64,000 nt of DNA, taken from contig ML661885.1 in NCBI GenBank assembly GCA_007570785.1, forward strand, positions 36,030,086 to 36,094,085, written 5' to 3'. Origin of the DNA: Antilocapra americana. Lineage: Eukaryota > Chordata > Mammalia > Artiodactyla > Antilocapridae. The notes beneath the pieces were generated by a model. That model was not told the DNA's origin and did not search any database. It was given only the letters and a program-made list of their open reading frames with translations. Below, in pieces: positions 21,911 through 34,290 of this stretch. The position numbers and the translations under genes were made by a program. Each line of letters begins with the position of its first letter. The stretch's first letter is position 1.

Positions 21911-22070
21911 AGAATGGATTAATAAGGTCCTCCTGTATAGGACAGGAAAAGATATTCAGTATCCTATGATAAACTATAACAGAAAAGAATATGAGAAATC
22001 ATAGATGGATAGATGATAGATCTCATTCACTTTGCAGTACAGCAGAAACTGCAGAAATTAATTGAAATAA
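21911..22070 (+). mobile_element. Second older L1 3' end
   Basis: Sense copy of the same L1 3' UTR: AGAATGGATTAATAAGGTCC, ATATTCAGTATCCTATGATA, TCATTCACTTTGCAGTACAG. More diverged than the adjacent inverted copy. Confidence 0.7.
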
Positions 22071-22617
22071 CATAAATTACTAAAAAACTGGTATATATTT
22101 TGACCATTATTTTATACCACATTTCTTGAATTCTTATATATATATATATATTTTGAATTAAGCTGTTATCAGTTTTCTGTCTCTAGACATATGTATTGGA
22201 TAATGTTGGGAGTGTCTCTTTTTCATTTCAATGCAGACAGCATGGCTTACTCCAGAATCCTGCTCTCCTCTCTGCAAGTGAGGACCGAGGATTCAGAGTT
22301 CCCAAACCAATAGCCAGTGGGACCCAAAAACACTAAAATAGCTACCAGCTCTGCTCTAGTTTCCCACCTTGGCCCTTCTGTCTTACTCTGGATTCTACCA
22401 GCCTTTGCTCTATCAAGTGATATAAACGGACTATCCTTGCTGTTTGGGTCTGTTCTGCAGCTTCCAAGCTTCACACGTCCATTCAGGGCTGGGTCTGCAT
22501 GTCAGGCAGAATCCCCGGATACTTGACCCTGGTTATATATACCTTCTCCCAGTTCTTCAATCACTCATCAATCTAAGTGCTGCTGTACAGGGATTCTGCA
22601 GATTTAACTAAGTTGCC
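22071..22617. other. Unassigned block, GC-richer at 22235-22540
   Basis: A (TA)n run is at 22137-22152. 22235-22540 is clearly more GC-rich than its surroundings and contains open frames on both strands (22247-, 22317+), but I recognise no domain, splice pattern or repeat. Confidence 0.35.
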
Positions 22618-22755
22618 AATTATAGACATCATTATATTATTTAAATGGTTTAGAAGAAAGAATACATTTCTGGCCATGCCCCTCTATATATAAGGCACTG
22701 AAATTGGGAATCCAGAAGGGGGGATATCTACATTTTTAATACATGAATTAAAAAG
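22618..22755 (+). repeat. Local duplicate, copy B
   Basis: AATTATAGACATCATTATAT, TTATTTAAATGG, CATTTCTGGCCATGCCCCTC, TGAAATTGGGAATCCAGAAG and TATCTACATTTTTAATACAT correspond in order to copy A at 21423. Confidence 0.6.
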
Positions 22756-23319
22756 GATTTTACAGTCTCAGAAAAGCAGGACCTATTGGAAAAAAATACA
22801 ACAATTTTTTAAAAATACATAAATATCCATCTTTCTAGTTCTGAAAGAGTAAAAAGTAAGTAATACAGAGTAAAACACTTGTCTATTTTTTTGTCTGTTT
22901 TCTCACAGTGACACAAGTTTCTACATATCAATTTGGATTTTAACACCAACCTGGGTATCTTAAACTTGATTCAGTGTCAAATTAGCCGTAGAGTAAGAAA
23001 GAAAATAAGAAACCCCATCATTATTATGTCAGCAAAGAACACGATCCAAAATTTTATGGTCTCTGAGAAACATGAAAATGGAAAACATACTTTTTGTCAA
23101 AAAAGATTTTCACAGTTTTCTTATTGCAAGATTATCTAGATCAACCAAAAAAGAAAAAAAAAGCATGCATACATTATCTTTGGGTCCTTCATTATTCACA
23201 GCAAAATGTTTCAAGCATCAAAACTGTTAATGAACTCTAGTTGGGCTTCAGGAAAACGTGGGTAAGAGGGAAGAGGAGGATAATTAAATAACCCAATCAG
23301 GAATCTGAAGAAGGCACCA
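22756..23319. other. Intronic stretch, nothing recognised
   Basis: AT-rich; the open frame at 22933 has no support. Confidence 0.4.
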
Positions 23320-23535
23320 GGCTTCCCTGGTGGCTCAGATGATAAAGAATCTGCCGCCAATGTAGGAGATCTGGGTTTGATCCCTGGGTTGGAAGATCTC
23401 CTGGAGAAGGGAATGGTAACTCATTCCAGTCAGTATTCTCACCTAGAGAGTTCTATGGACAGAGCAACCTGGCAGGTTACAGTCCAGGGGTCAAAAAGAG
23501 TCGGACACGACTAAGTGACTATCACTTTCATGCTT
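23320..23535 (+). mobile_element. Bov-tA SINE
   Basis: Full head GGCTTCCCTGGTGGCTCAGA with A-box-like region, B-box GGGTTTGATCCCTGGG, Bov-A body, and AAAAAGAGTCGGACACGACT near the end. Confidence 0.95.
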
Positions 23536-23751
23536 CTCACACCCAAACAGGTGGTCAGCAGAATCACCTGAGCCAACATGAGGAGGAAGTGACTATCAAC
23601 ACTGTAGATCCCCAGGCCCCTTTCTACATCAGAGAATTAATATCCACAGGATTCAGGCTTGGGAATCCAGTTATCAGTCTCTCTTAGGTGCCTTCCAATC
23701 CTAGGACTGCTATTTATCTCAAATTCTATGAAAACATAAATTGTCTACTGT

Positions 23752-23953
23752 TGTTGTGCTCACTTGCTCTGTTTTGTTTGACCCTTTGTGATCCTAAAGA
23801 CTGTAGCCCACCAGGCTCCACTCTCCATGGGATTTTCCAGACAAGAATACTGGAATGGGTTGTCATTTCCTTCTCCAGGGGATCTTCCCAACCCAGGGAT
23901 CTAACCAGCATTGCAGGTGGATTCTTTATCCACTGAGCCACCTGGGAAGCCCA
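23752..23953 (-). mobile_element. Bov-tA SINE
   Basis: Reverse-strand copy ending TGAGCCACCTGGGAAGCCC, with body CCAGGCTCCACTCTCCATGG. Opposite orientation to the SINE 217 bp upstream. Confidence 0.95.
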
Positions 23954-24249
23954 AATTGTCTGTATCATCAAGAAATCTCAAATTACAAGAGTAGGTGACA
24001 AATCCTGCTCTCAACTTGCCCAGGTAATTCCCATTAGGGGTCAGGATCATTAGAGGTACATTATTTTAGCTATCTTGACTCTGGCATCTATAGGTGTGGG
24101 TAGAGTGTCATCAGCTCATGGGGAGAACATAGGACAGTAAGTTCTTTTGACACATTCCATTCTTATAAACTAAACTAGATACGTAAAAACTCACATTTAA
24201 AAACATCCGCATAATATTTTTAAAGTACGATTTACACAGGCAGTTCAAC

Positions 24250-24425
24250 ATAAATTATCATTCGATCATCAGTTTTGACAGATATGTGATGTTATAAATG
24301 AAGAAACATTATACCAGAGAAGCTAAAGCAATTATCCAGCACCACACTGCCAGGCAGTAGAGAAGCTGAGTGCTGACACTTGAACTGACATGTGCTAACT
24401 TCAATTCCCATGTTCAATAGCATTT
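24250..24425 (-). repeat. MIR SINE
   Basis: Reverse-strand MIR pattern: GATGTTATAAATGAAGAAAC, AAAGCAATTATCCAGCACCA, CACTGCCAGGCAGTAGAGAA. Confidence 0.6.
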
Positions 24426-24664
24426 AAATAGAAGATATCTAATTAGGACATTATGTATTACAGTTATGTCAAATGACTCATTGTTGCTTTGCAAATTTGG
24501 ATCAGAGTTCCATGTTCTAATTCTTGAAATAATTCATTTCCTCCAGAGCCAAAATTAAACAATTCTTATCATTGAGGTAAGTGCATTGTGCATTAAGGAA
24601 AGAAGTGATGACTATAACCCTTATTCCTGTATGGTCCAGACGTAGAAAAATTTGAAGAGTAGTG

Positions 24665-24830
24665 TTGTAATGGAAAGATTTTACAGTAAGTTACAGACCC
24701 AATTTCTAGCCCAGCACTGCCATTAAATAGTTATATTACCTTGAGATAGGCATGTAAATTGTTTAGACCTAAGTTTCCACTTGAGTAGAAGGGAGGAGCT
24801 GGTACTTAATATAAACAAAGCATTGGTACG
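24665..24830 (+). repeat. MIR SINE
   Basis: Sense MIR pattern: ACCCAATTTCTAGCCCAGCA, CTGCCATTAAATAGTTATAT, CCTAAGTTTCCACTTGAGTA. Confidence 0.6.
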
Positions 24831-25252
24831 CTATACTTTTCAAGATGATCACTAATAGCCATGTCCAAGGAGAAAGTTTCAGAAAATCCTTGGGTATTCT
24901 TTTTTAAAAGAATTTTACTTTTCCTACTCACACAATACTATTTGGTAGCTGTATGACTCTTTGCCCATATGATGGTTATCAGAAATAAATCAGCTGACTG
25001 AATTACTTCATTTTATTTCACTATTAAATGCAAGTTAATCAATTTCCAAAATTCTTGAAAAATCTACCAAAAATCCACTACCAGCTGAACATACACTTTA
25101 TCAAAGAACATTTTTATCACTGTCACTGAATTATGTTTTTTATTACAAATAATTTTTTCAACTTTTCCATGTAGAGTAGAAATATAACTGCATAGCTATA
25201 GGAACAAATAAAAACCACGTGGAAATTTGGCACGTATTTGCACAGTCTTCAG

Positions 25253-27159
25253 TTTTTTTTTTTTTTATTATTGTTTTTGCCATACATTGTTATGATATCA
25301 CCATGGGTTTACATATGCTTCCCCTCCGGGTCCCCCCTCTCTCCTCCCTCCCCCCGGGAAATCTCGCTGCACCAGTCCCGAGCATCAATCCTGGCCTGGC
25401 AATTGATTAGACACATGACATTAACATGCTTCCAATGCCCTTCTCCCATATCTTCCCACCCTTACCCTCATCCACAAAGTCCACAAGTCTATTCTATACA
25501 TCTGCGTTCCTTTTGTTGTCTCCCATGTTGGGTTCTCATTACTGTCTTTCTAAATTCCATATATATGTGTTAATATACTGTATTGTTGTTTTTGCTTCTG
25601 GCTTACTTCACTCTGGATAATGGGCTCCAGTTTCGTCCATCTGAGTAGAATTGCTTCAAATGAATTTTTTTTTTAATGCTGAGTAATATTCCATTGTGTA
25701 TATATACCACAGCTTTCTTATCCATTCGTCAGTTGATGGGCATCTAGGTTGCTTCCATGTCCTGGCTATTGTAAACAATGCAGCGATGAACATTGGGGTG
25801 CACGTGGCTCTTTCAATTCTGGTTTCCTCGGTGTATATGCCCAGCAGTGGGATTGCCAGGTCATATGGCAGGTCTATTTGCAGCTTTTTAAGGAACCTCC
25901 ACACTGTTTTCCATAGTGGCTGTACTAGTTTGCATTCCCACCAACAGTGTAAGAGGGTTCCCTTTTCTCCACATCCTCTCCAGCATTTATTGCTTGTAGA
26001 CTTTTGGATGGCAGCCATTCTGACTGGTGTAATGTGGTACCTCATTGTAGTTTTGATTTGCATTTCTCTGATAATGAGTGATGTTGAGCATCTTTTCATG
26101 TGTTTGTTAGCCATTTTTATATCTTCTTTGGAGAAATGTCTGTTAAGTTCTTTGGCCCACTTTTTAATTGGGTTGTTTATTTTTCTAGAATGGAGCTGCA
26201 GGAGTTGTTTGTAAATTTTTGAGATTAATTGTTTGTCTCTTGCTTCATTGGCTATTATTTTCTCCCATTCTGAAGGCTGTCTTTTCACCTTGCTTATAGT
26301 TTCCTTTGTTGTGCAAAAGCTTTTAATTTTAATTAGGTCCCATTTGTTTATTCAACACATCAAAAAGATCATACATCATGATCAAGTAGGCTTTATCCCA
26401 GGGATGCAAGGATTCTTCAATATTCGTAAATCGATCAATGTAATACACCACATTAACAAATTGAAAAATAAAAATCACATGATTATCTCAATAGATGCAG
26501 AGAAAGCCTTTGACAAAATTCAACATCCATTTATGATAAAAACCCTCCAAAAAGCAGGAATAGAAGGAACATACCTCAACATAATAAAAGCTATATATGA
26601 CAAACCCACAGCAAACATTATCCTCAATGGTGAAAAACTGGAAGCATTCCCCCTGAAATCAGGGACAAGACAAGGGTGCCCACTCTCACCACTACTATTC
26701 AACATAGTTTTGGAAGTTTTGGCCACAGCAATCAGAGCAGATAAAGAAATCAAAGGAATACAGATTGGAAAAGAAGAAGTAAAACTCTCTCTGTTTGCTG
26801 ATGACATGATCCTCTATATTGAAAACCCTAAAGACTCTACGAGAAAATTACTAGAGCTAATCAGTGAATATAGCAAAGTTTCAGGATACAAAATCAACAC
26901 ACAGAAATCCCTGGCATTCCTATACACTAACAGTGAGAAATCAGAAAGAGAAATTAAGGAAACAATTCCATTCACCATCGAAACAAAAAGAATAAAATAC
27001 TTAGGAGTATTTCTACCTAAAGAATCAAAAGACTTGTATATAGAAAACTATAGAACACTGATGAAAGAAATCAAGGAGGACACAAACAGATGGAGAAATG
27101 TACCGTGTTCATGGATTGGAAGAATCAATATAGTGAAAATGAGTATACTACCTAGAGCA
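25253..27159 (-). mobile_element. Large 5'-inverted (twin-primed) L1
   Basis: The element's poly(A) (poly(T) here) is at 25253. 25270-26350 is antisense to the window; the minus-strand frame 25656-26288 reads 210 residues of the ORF2 C-terminus from [18 protein letters not shown] to [12 protein letters not shown], including the Cys-rich [20 protein letters not shown]. From about 26353 to 27159 the ORF2 reverse transcriptase core is in the opposite orientation: [40 protein letters not shown], and catalytic FADD at 26794-26805. Between the arms about 230 codons of ORF2 are missing. The frame open from 26233 fuses antisense sequence to RT, so it is not a native protein. No clear TSD. Confidence 0.93.
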
Positions 27160-29925
27160 CCAATTTCTTAATTTGTCCATTCAAGGCTCTGTCTTGGAAA
27201 CTCCTGCTTTTTAAAATGAATTCCATAATTAAATATGGAAATTGAAATACGCAACATAACAGACATTTCTCTAAATCAATAAGCAAAATGTAAAAATTCT
27301 GCTGTTAAAAGTTAACAGTGGCTGAAAAATTCTGTTTGCTTATTCATGTGGAACACAATTCACGAATGACTTACAGATATGTTAAAAATGTTTCTCAGAG
27401 TCACATTGAAATTTTTAACTATGTATCTCCAAAATTATCTTAAATTCAGGCCAGTTTGTTCCTCAGCTTAAATCGCTGGCACTTACAAATTTTTCTTGAC
27501 TGTAGCATGGTGACTGGGCACAGTACTTTCCTCAGCAAATCTCAAGCACTAAGTAGCTGAAATACTTGATCTTTACTAACAATCAAAGGTTTTATGTTAA
27601 ATTTGTACATTTAAGCTCTTTTAAAACGATGGTGTTTATTTATTATGTGCACAGAGCACCAAGCGAAAGCACCCAAGTGTTGGTTAATTTCCAGGTCAAT
27701 TCTAACTTCACTAATCATTCATCGAGAATCATAACAATGAGAAGCAGAAGGGTTTTTACAGGAGGTTAGGGGATTTTCCTTGGAAAGGTTGTCTCCTGGT
27801 TATAAAATTAGAGAGAGGGAAGAATTAAAATGATCATGCTCTAAAAATGACTTAGTAGAAGTGACAGGGCTTTTTTTAACCTAAATATTTTTTAAGTACC
27901 AAATTTGTCACTCCTGGAAGTTATATGTTACTAACTGTAAAACCACTTTATTGCAGCAGTAAAAGAAATGAAGTACTTTTAGCCAATGTTTTTCAATAAA
28001 TCAGGAACTTTGCATTAAATCCACATTTTATTTGCTTATATGGACATTCTTTTATTTTGACTGAATTGGTACAGACTACTGAATCACGGAATGAGATGCT
28101 TCTTAGAGGTTTCACAAACTCAGGAGTAGGGTTTTCCTGAGGGCAATAGGGTGGGGAAACTGTGACCAAAAAAATGAAAAGCTAAAGCTGTTTTGCTTGA
28201 ATTAAGAAAAGTATTCATCTAGGATGAATGTTTTTAAAGCTGTACTCCCCAACATGACCATCTCTAGTCATTTAAGTTTTAATTGCTTTGATTTTAAATA
28301 TGTGCCTATTAGATTTGCAAATTATTATGTAGCTCCATATTTGCTAATAGTTGATGATTTACTATAAATCAGATTATAATAAGATAAATTATATAAATTC
28401 TCCATAGAATTCTAATGCTTTTTTTTTTAAATAATTAAGAGGTTATGAGATCTGTGCTAGTTGATTCTTGGTCATTTTTTTTAACTTATCAATGACATTG
28501 TGGAGAGATAGAAAAAGGATGGGAAAACTAAAAAAAAAAAAAAAAAAAAGGAGGAAAATCACAAACCTAAACTTGTTTCTCATTAGCATCTCAGTTTAAA
28601 ATGTTGGTATGGTACTGTTTTCTTAAAAGTGTTGGTTCATATTAAGTTACTTACTTTACAGTGAATTTACATGTTTCCTGACCATTTTCAACATGAGTAA
28701 CTAGCAACTATTGCTGAATGCTTGACAGAAAATGGAGTATCAACATGACAGCTTTTGTGAACTTGAAGCAACGTGACTCATAATAAATGTCCCTTGTACA
28801 ACATTTTCCCAGGGCAGATGAATTTTATATACAAAGAGCACAGAATCAAAGAGAGATAGTAACAAAGACTGGAACTGAAAATTACAAATAAAAATCTTAA
28901 ATTTTATACAGGCATATCCAGTAGTCAAGAACTCAGCTTAGTCACTTTGTTAATGGACTACCAAGTATATCATCATAATCTAATATAAATCAATTATAAC
29001 TAAACCACCACAGTAAAACTGCCATATGGCAGGGTAGCCTGTTTAAGGGAGCAGAGGCCCGTAAGTGCTTTGGAAATTTTCCAATCGAAGCTGCAAAATG
29101 AAAGAATAAAATCGATTAGATTCTCTCCTTAACATTAAAAGCTAGTGTATTTGCTTGCATATTTGTGTATATGTGTACACATGTGTGTATCTATAAGCAC
29201 ATTTATATCTATATCCACTTGTGTTAACACAATTGCATATATATATATTCATAGGTAATAAGAGTATAAGTAATAATAATTATACAAAGTAATTTTTCTA
29301 AGTTTGAGATCCTATATTTCTGAAGGTTTTGGAAGTGAGGGAGAAATTCCAAAAATTACTTTTGGAAGTGAGTAAGTATTCCTTTAACTCTGTTATTCTA
29401 TAGGAGTTCTATCTAGGCATAAAAGTTGATACGATGGCATTCCTGAGTGGACTTTAACCTTGTTAGCAAGTTGTATTCAAGTAAACCTTAGTAGACTTGA
29501 TTCTTTTATGTTCTCTTTAACTCACTGAAACTGCAGACATCTCAAATCATTCACTATTTACTGAGACTCTATTGTGTTTGAGACTGTGCTGGGCTCAACT
29601 GGAGATATAAAGAGGTAGTCAGCTAGTTAGAGAGACAAGACATACACATATACAATGTTTAAAACAGGATTTAAACATCTGTTTGCAAGAATAAGAGATA
29701 AATGTCACAAAACAGTGTTTGATGCATTAAAAAATAAATTGTATGAACTGTTGTTACAGGGGCCTCCCAGGAAAGCTAAAGATTATAGAAGATTCTGAGT
29801 TAGATCTTTTAAGATGGGTCAGTTGAGGGTAGGAGAGGAAAGGCATATTCCAGGTGAGAATAGAGGACTGTGAAATACAAGATGAGTTAAAAAGTCAGAT
29901 GCCAGGTTGTTGTTGTTGGGTTTTT
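27160..29925. other. 2.8-kb intronic block without young repeats
   Basis: AT-rich; an A20 run at 28530-28549 and a (TG)/(TA)-rich stretch at 29160-29255. No gene or named repeat recognised. Confidence 0.45.
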
Positions 29926-29961
29926 TTTTTTTTTTTAATATTTAAGTTGTTCTCCAGTAAC

Positions 29962-30892
29962 AACAGACTGGTTCCAAATAGGAAAAGGAGTACGTCAAGG
30001 CTGTATATTGTCACCCTGCTTATTTAACTTACATGCAGAGTACATCATGAGAAATGCTAGGCTGGAGGAACACAAGCTCGAATCAAGACTGCCAGGAGAA
30101 ATATCAATAACCTCAGATATGCAGACGACACCACCCTTATGGCAGAAAGTGAAGAGGAACTAAAGAGGCTCTTGATGAAGGTGAAAGAAGAGAGTGAAAA
30201 AGTTGGCTTAAAGTTCAACATTCAGAAAACTAAGATCATGGCATCTGGTCCCATCACTTCATGGCAGATAGATGGGGAAACAGTGGAAACAGTGGCTGAC
30301 TTTATTTTTCTGGGCTCCCAAATCACTGCAGATGGTGATTGCAGTCATGAAATTAAAAGACGCTTACTCTTTGGAAGGAAAGTTATGACCAACCTAGGAA
30401 GCATATTAAAAAGCAGAGACATTACTTTGTCAACAAAGGTCAAGGCTATGGTTTTTCCAGTGGTCATGTATGGATGTGAGAGCTGGACTATAAAGAAAGC
30501 TGAGCACCGAAGAATTGATGCTTTTGAACTGTGATGTTGGAGAAGACTCTTGAGAGTCCCTTGGACTGCAAGGAGATCCAACCAGTCAGTCCTAAAGGAG
30601 GTCAGTCCTGGATGTTCATGGGAAGGACTGATGTTTAAGCTGAAACTCCAATACTTTGGCCACTTGATGTGAAGAGCTGACTCATTGGAAAAGACCCTGA
30701 TGCTGGGAAAGATTGAGGGCAGGAGGAGAAGGGGACGACAGAGGATGAGATGGCTAGATGGCATCACCGACTCGATGGACATGGGTTTGGGTGGACTCCA
30801 TGAGTTGGTGATGGACAGAGAGGCCTGGCGTGTTGCAGTTCATGGGGTCGCAAAGAGTCGGACACGACTGGGTGACTGAACTGAACTGAATT
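29962..30892 (+). mobile_element. BovB LINE, 5'-truncated
   Basis: Begins in the RT domain (GKGVRQGCILSPCLFNLH), carries the catalytic YADD at 30118-30129 and a 131-residue open stretch at 30139-30534 (IQKTKIMASGPITSWQIDGE), then the [18 protein letters not shown]-terminus and the GAACT-repeat 3' end. Stops at 30532 and beyond break the frame. Confidence 0.95.
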
Positions 30893-31226
30893 ACTTAGTA
30901 TTCAATGGCATATATTCTGTGATGTTGGCTGAAAATAAAATGTTTACTAAGTAAAACATCAGGGATATTTACTTTGATGAAGTAATAAATTAATAATTTA
31001 TTTATTTCAGATTTCCTAGTAACTTTTGTGTTTTAACTTTGTAGTTTCAAGAAAATACTGAAAAATTACATATCTGCTTATGTTCAACACTCTAAAATAA
31101 TGGAGACTGATTCTTTGAAAGCATATTGGGGTACTGTCTAAAGGTCAATTTTTTTCTCAAATATTTTACCAAAGTAAGTTAAAGGTCATTAAAGCTCATT
31201 GGTTTCCAATTTATTTTTGTTCTTAG

Positions 31227-31450
31227 GGCTTCCAAGGTGGCCTCAGTGGTAAAGAATCTGCCTGCTGATGCAGGAGATGTAACAGATGTGGGTTCAATCC
31301 CTGGATCTGGAAGATTCCCTGGAGGAGGGCATGACAACCCACTGCAGTATTCTTGCCTGGAGAATCCATGGACAAAGGAGATGCATACGGTCCATACAGT
31401 CACAAAGAGTCGGACATGACTAAAGCAACTTAGCATGCATGCATGCATAC
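31227..31450 (+). mobile_element. Bov-tA SINE with CATG-repeat tail
   Basis: Head GGGCTTCCAAGGTGGCCTCA, B-box GGGTTCAATCCCTGG, body, and a (CATG)n tail at about 31433-31447. Confidence 0.93.
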
Positions 31451-32537
31451 AGGTTCTCAAAGATAATGTGAATAAAAATTTTATGGACTTTATTTGGTAT
31501 ATCTGTGGTGGTGCTCAAGTAGTCCACTGACCAAATTTTGTGAAACCCTGGCCTAGAAAATAGGGGTCTTGAGGAATTATCCAAATGACTCCCAGAGAAG
31601 GTCAAACCCTGGCAGTTTAAATTATTTTTATGATAAAGAGACTCTGCAGGTGCATTAGAATTTAGTGATAGTTCTGACAAGAGCTAGAATGAAGCAGAGC
31701 TTCTGCTACTGTCAGAACCAAAATCCCAAGCAATCAGTGGAGAACAGCTGATACTGCAGAACTTAAAAAGAGCCCTCCGTGAGCAACTTTCTCTTTGGGG
31801 ATATCGAAAGGGTTCTGCATGCAGTCCTGCCCCTCCCCCTCCCTCTCATCCCAAGTCTTTAGGAGAAACATACAAGCTTGGCCAGCCACAACCTACATTC
31901 TTATGTTCAGACTTGACAACCCATTAGCTGAGTAAACCAAACCCTTGTTCACAAAGATTCTGCCCAAATGCGATATCTCTTTAGACAGGAATAGACTGAT
32001 TAAATTCTCCTTGGTTCTTCCTTGGGATTTTGATTATACTCCTGAAATAGTGCCAACCATGATACATCAAAATAAGATATGTTTCTGATTCTTGTCCATC
32101 CAGACAGTGAGCAGTTCATGCTAAAAATGGCATATCTTACTCTTCTTTGTGGTCCAAGCTCTCAATAAATGTATACAAACCATGTATACACAAAACCATC
32201 ACTCTGCCCAATTCTGTCTGAAGCTGGTATTTAGCATATACAGCTTGCCAAGGAAAATATGTTCCGAGATGGAATCCTCTAAACAAGAGAATGTGCTAAC
32301 CCACTGGAGAAAATCAGCAGAATGATACTGATGGATCTATCAAAGTTAAATGGATTATCAGAAACTTTCCAATGGGATGTGTAGGAGAAAGATTTCAAGT
32401 ATAGAAAAAATGTAACCAAATAAACAAAAGTTACACCTCATAGCAGAGAAGTAATAAACTTTAAACATGTGAGTCATTGTTTCAGAGGAAACATTACTAA
32501 TAATAAGAGAACTTAAAATAATTTTAGTTTAGTACTT
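31451..32537. other. Intronic stretch, nothing recognised
   Basis: Unique-looking; a C-rich CCCCTCCCCCTCCC run near 31830. No credible coding region. Confidence 0.4.
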
Positions 32538-33683
32538 TGCCAACATCCATTGGATCATCAAAAAAGCCAGAGAGCTCCAGAAAAACATCTACTTCTGCTT
32601 TATTGGCTATGCCAAAGCCTTTCACTGTGTGGATCACAACAAACTGTGGAAAATTCTGAAAATATGGGAATACCAGACCACCTGACCTGCCTCCTGAGAA
32701 ATCTGTATGCAGGTCAGGAAGCAACAGTTAGAACTGGACATGGAACAATAGACTGGTTCCAAATTGGAAAAGGAGTACACCAAGGCTGTATATTGTCACC
32801 CTGCTTATTGAACTTATATGTGTAGAGTAAATCATGCAAAATGCCAGGCTGGATGAAGCACAAGCTGGAATCAAGACTGCCGGGAGAAATATCAATAACC
32901 TCAGAATGCAGATGACACCACCCTTCTGGCAGAAAGTGAAGAAGAACTAAAGAGCCTCTTGATGAAAGTGAAAGAGGAGAGTTAAAAGTCTGCTTAAAAC
33001 TCAACATTCAAAAAACTAAGATCATGACTTCTAGTCCCATCACTTCATGGCATATAGATGGGGAGACAATGGAAACAGTGAGAGAGTTTATTTTTGAGGG
33101 CTTCAAAAATCACTGCAGATTGTGATTCCAGCCTTGAAATTAAAAGATACTTTCTCCTTAGAAGAAAAGCTATGACCAACTCAGACATCATATTAAGAAA
33201 CAGAGATATTACTTTGTTGACAAAGGTCCATCAAGTCAAAGCTATGGTTTTTCCAGTAGTCATGTATGGATGTGAGAGTTGGACTATAAACAAAGCTGAG
33301 TGCCAAAAAACTGATGCTTTTGCACTGCTGTATTGGAGAAGACTCTTGAGAGTCCCTTGGACTGCAAGGAGATCCAACCAGTCCATCCTAAAGGAAATCA
33401 GTCCTGAATATTCATTGAAAGGACTGATGTTGAAGCTGAAACTCTAATATTTTGGCCACCTGATGCAAAGAACTGGCTCACTGGAAAAAACCCTGATGCT
33501 GGATAAAACTGAAGGCAGGAGGAGAAGGGGACGACAGAGGATGAGATGGTTGGATGGCATCACCAACTCGATGGACATGAGTTTGAGCAACTTCTGGGAG
33601 TTGGTGATGGACAGGGAGCCTAGCGTGCTTCAGTCTGTGGGGTTGCAAAGAGTCAGACACAACTGAGCTACTGAACTGAGTGA
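32538..33683 (+). mobile_element. BovB LINE, 5'-truncated and frame-broken
   Basis: Starts GCCAACATCCATTGGATCAT; includes RT motif A remnant FCFIGYAKAFHCVDHNKLW and IGKGVHQGCILSPCLLNL. The catalytic YADD region has lost a base (CTCAGAATGCAGATGAC near 32900), destroying the frame. It ends with [17 protein letters not shown] and the 3' terminus. Confidence 0.93.
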
Positions 33684-33889
33684 CTTTTTAAAAGTAAACA
33701 ATGTAAAATGCTAAACATGAAAAATGTTAAAATTAAGAACAGGGAACACAAACAATCAATATAATTAATTCATAGTAATCAAAGTATATATTTAAAACTT
33801 AACATCTATTTTTGCAATTAAATGAGTAAAAACAGAGGAAAATTAGCTTCCACCTCCAGTGTGTTTACCACACCCATTACTATTCTCTT

Positions 33890-34060
33890 TACAGGTACAT
33901 GTCAGTAAATATTCTCCATGACACTATGAGGTAGCCCTATTATTAGCCCATTCTATTGAAGAAGACACTGAGGCATGGCAAAGTGAATTCACTTCTCAAA
34001 AGTCACTCAGCTAGAGAGCAGAAGTCAAGACATGAAGCAGGCCTTCTTCCTAGCTCTTGA
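33890..34060 (-). repeat. MIR SINE
   Basis: Reverse-strand MIR: CACTATGAGGTAGCCCTATT, GAAGACACTGAGGCATGGCA, AAAGTCACTCAGCTAGAGAG. Confidence 0.75.
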
Positions 34061-34214
34061 GTTTATGTTCTTTTGTCCTGTGCTATTCCACTTCTCTCAG
34101 AGAAGAAAGAGATAGAAGATGAGTGAGGGGGTGGTGATGGCAGGCAGCAGAGCAGAGGGAGAAAAAAGAGAAATTGAGAAAAAGAGAAAATTACAAACTA
34201 TGCTTTGACATAGT

Positions 34215-34290
34215 GTAAGCTTCTTGAGGATAGCCATCATAGTTGACTTATCTTTTATACCAGGGCACCTAGCATGGTGCCTTACTCATC
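34215..34290 (+). repeat. L2 LINE 3' end
   Basis: TAAGCTTCTTGAGGATAGCC and GGGCACCTAGCATGGTGCCT match the L2 3' UTR style of phrase. Confidence 0.5.

Noticed and set aside
21553..21922. TSD CCCAGTTAGGTT / CCCAGAATGGAT for the 21.6-kb L1
   Set aside because: Too many mismatches, and the right copy is L1 sequence of the neighbouring element.
23320..23400. tRNA gene suggested by A-box and B-box
   Set aside because: These boxes belong to the tRNA-derived head of a Bov-tA SINE; no cloverleaf can be drawn. The same holds for the other SINE heads.
25656..26288. 210-codon minus-strand ORF as a gene
   Set aside because: It is the L1 ORF2 C-terminus, part of the same truncated element.
26233..27171. 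312-codon ORF as a host gene
   Set aside because: Its first part is antisense L1 and the rest is L1 reverse transcriptase; it crosses the inversion junction of a dead L1.
25201..27180. TSD for the large inverted L1
   Set aside because: Flanks GCACAGTCTTCAG and GCACCAATTTCTTA are only loosely similar; not strong enough to call.
30139..30534. 131-codon ORF as a gene
   Set aside because: BovB RT/post-RT sequence in a 5'-truncated copy; stops follow.
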